Assembly (NCBI GenBank): GCA_945882475.1
Contig: CAMCWJ010000020.1
Coordinates: forward strand, 1-17,223
DNA from: Bifidobacterium breve
Lineage (GTDB): Bacteria > Actinomycetota > Actinomycetes > Mycobacteriales > Mycobacteriaceae
Length of the DNA stretch: 17,223 bases
Reading direction: 5' to 3'
A program made the translations under genes and the position numbers. This document shows positions 15,547 through 17,223 of this stretch, one piece after another (positions within the stretch are counted from its first letter, which is position 1; each line of letters starts with the position of its first letter). Under the pieces are notes generated by a model that was not told the DNA's origin, did not search any database, and saw only the letters and a list, made by a program, of their open reading frames with translations.

Positions 15547-16610
<1,064 letters not shown>

Positions 16611-16630
16611 GGTACCGAGGATCTCGACGG

Positions 16631-16813
16631 TCAGGGCCGCCAGTCGTCCTCGTCGTCAGAGGAGTGGTCGAAACCGTTGGACGACGGCGCCGCCGGGGCC
16701 CCGTCGGACCCCGCGAGCTCCTTTTGAAGCCGCTCAAAGTCGGTTTGCGGAGAGCTGTATTTCAGATCTCGGGCAACCTTGGTCTGCTTTGCCTTAGCCC
16801 GGCCGCGGCCCAT
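16631..16813 (-). CDS. DUF3073 small protein (Rv0810c-like)
   Basis: A 60-residue actinobacterial DUF3073 protein of unknown function. It has a strongly basic N-terminus (MGRGRAKAKQTKVARDLKYS) and an acidic C-terminus (HSSDDEDDWRP), with a short helix FERLQKELAG between. The N-terminal block is the conserved family signature. Its charge pattern suggests nucleic-acid or ribosome contact, but that is inference. The start ATG is preceded by GAGGGGG, which also forms a short G5/C5 palindrome reaching the start codon. It converges on purM and lies 134 bp downstream of the YgfZ-like gene on the same strand. The position next to purM is also that of Rv0810c in M. tuberculosis, by memory. Confidence 0.9.
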   Translation of the reverse strand: MGRGRAKAKQTKVARDLKYSSPQTDFERLQKELAGSDGAPAAPSSNGFDHSSDDEDDWRP

Positions 16814-16825
16814 GGGGGAACCCCC
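16814..16825 (-). promoter_or_regulatory. G5/C5 palindrome over the ribosome binding site of the DUF3073 gene
   Basis: In the mRNA the stretch GGGGGUUCCCCC directly precedes the AUG and contains the only purine-rich site. Four G-C pairs with a GUUC loop can form, hiding the site. The arrangement suggests that translation starts depend on opening this stem; this is inference. Confidence 0.35.
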
Positions 16826-16836
16826 TCGCGCTATAA

Positions 16837-16864
16837 CGGAGCGGCCTGAAACCAGGCGGCTCCG
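16837..16864 (-). promoter_or_regulatory. Strong hairpin in the DUF3073 upstream region
   Basis: Two 12-nt arms (CGGAGCGGCCTG and CAGGCGGCTCCG on the plus strand) pair with a single G-G mismatch around a 4-nt loop, giving an unusually stable GC-rich stem. In the minus-strand RNA it is followed by UUAUAGCG, not a true U-run. It lies 23 bp before the DUF3073 start. It could be a 5' leader element, an intrinsic terminator-like barrier, or a DNA operator. Confidence 0.5.
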
Positions 16865-16883
16865 ATCAGTGTCGTATTCGTCC

Positions 16884-16922
16884 TGCCCACACTTTACCGT
16901 GCCGCGCCCACAAGTGTGGGCA
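16884..16922 (-). terminator. 11-bp perfect inverted repeat after the YgfZ-like gene; terminator or operator
   Basis: TGCCCACACTT (16884-16894) and AAGTGTGGGCA (16912-16922) are exact reverse complements with a 17-nt spacer. In minus-strand RNA it starts 25 nt after the YgfZ-like stop, as a terminator would, but lacks a U-run. A second hairpin (GCCCAC, loop AAGT, GTGGGC at 16906-16921) is nested within it and would compete with the long stem. The GCCCACA motif recurs at 16885 and 16906, 21 bp apart, which would also suit a dimeric DNA-binding protein. Terminator and operator cannot be told apart from sequence. Confidence 0.4.
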
Positions 16923-16947
16923 CCCCCGTTCGCCCGGCGCGCAACCT

Positions 16948-17223
16948 TCAGCCGTCGCCGCCGCGCAGTCGGTCCACCGCGAGCCGACCGGCCCCGGTCA
17001 CCTCGGCCGGCGGCAGTGATTCCGGATCGATCCGGGCGGCGACCGAATGCTCGCCGCCGGTGGTCAACGGTGTATCCGCGGGGATGCCGCGTTTGACCAA
17101 CGCCAGCGCGATCGGTCCCTCGTCGACGTGCTCGACCACGGTCCCGAGCCGGCCGACCACCCGGCCTTCGGCCAGCAACGGATCCCCGGTGACGGGCGGC
17201 TCGCCCGAGCCGTCGAGGTGCAC
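16948..17223 (-). CDS. ygfZ: YgfZ/GcvT-like folate-binding protein, C-terminal part (partial)
   Basis: The last 91 codons of a GcvT-fold protein of the YgfZ type, which in other bacteria works with folate in repair or assembly of iron-sulphur proteins. The start lies beyond the right edge; the GTG at the edge is an internal Val codon (VHLDGSGEPP). The visible part is the C-terminal beta-barrel: LLAEGRVVGRLGTVVEHVDE, then GPIALALVKRGIPADTPLTT, and an ending AGRLAVDRLRGGDG. The CRGQE signature of the family is upstream of this part and cannot be seen. From memory, M. tuberculosis has a YgfZ-like gene (Rv0811c) next to the DUF3073 gene, matching the order here. Confidence 0.8.
   Translation of the reverse strand: MHLDGSGEPPVTGDPLLAEGRVVGRLGTVVEHVDEGPIALALVKRGIPADTPLTTGGEHSVAARIDPESLPPAEVTGAGRLAVDRLRGGDG

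Noticed and set aside
16611..16630. Possible bidirectional terminator between purM and the DUF3073 gene
   Set aside because: Only a 4-bp stem with a 3-nt loop (CGAG-GAT-CTCG) is seen, with no T-run on either strand; too weak to call.

Overview
The window is a high-GC actinobacterial chromosome segment dense with purine-biosynthesis genes. Frequent GTG starts, 4-nt start/stop overlaps, TAnnnT -10 boxes and the gene neighbourhood all point to a member of the Mycobacteriaceae (Mycobacterium or Mycolicibacterium type). From memory, the order matches a condensed version of the M. tuberculosis Rv0777-Rv0811c region. The species cannot be named from the sequence alone. I see no insertion sequence, phage gene, CRISPR array, tRNA or rRNA, and no gene-free stretch longer than about 150 bp.

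Layout. (1) 1-483 is the 3' end of purB (+), convergent with a small two-helix membrane protein (-, 493-1119). (2) A 50-bp divergent gap carries a leaderless-type promoter for purC (1170-2063), which overlaps ptrB (2060-4171, intact oligopeptidase B) by ATGA. (3) A DUF2334/polysaccharide-deacetylase-like gene (4246-4950) ends 1 bp from a minus-strand pair: an UlaG-like metallo-beta-lactamase-fold protein (5773-6411) followed by a RhlG-like SDR (4952-5752). (4) Divergent from that pair, 33 bp away, is a secreted six-cysteine protein (6445-7098). (5) A tight plus-strand operon follows: purS-purQ-M18 aminopeptidase-VOC protein-purL-sterol-carrier-like protein (7164-12412), with neighbours overlapping by 4 nt or separated by at most 9 nt. 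(6) purF (12495-14003) has its own sigma-A-like promoter. (7) A minus-strand NAD(P)-binding SDR/DUF2867-type gene (14074-15393) separates purF from purM (15546-16610), which has a leaderless-type promoter. (8) A DUF3073 gene (-, 16631-16813) sits behind an unusually structured upstream region, preceded by the 3' part of a YgfZ/GcvT-like folate-binding protein (-, 16948 to the edge).

How the genes work together. PurF makes phosphoribosylamine from PRPP and glutamine. PurS, PurQ and PurL form the FGAM synthetase complex (step 4), PurM makes AIR (step 5), PurC makes SAICAR and PurB splits it to AICAR. Almost the whole middle of the IMP pathway is therefore encoded here, with peptide-turnover (PtrB, M18), redox (SDRs) and small unknown genes interleaved. 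No wholly new system stands out. The most unusual non-coding sequence is the stack of inverted repeats upstream of the DUF3073 gene (16814-16922).
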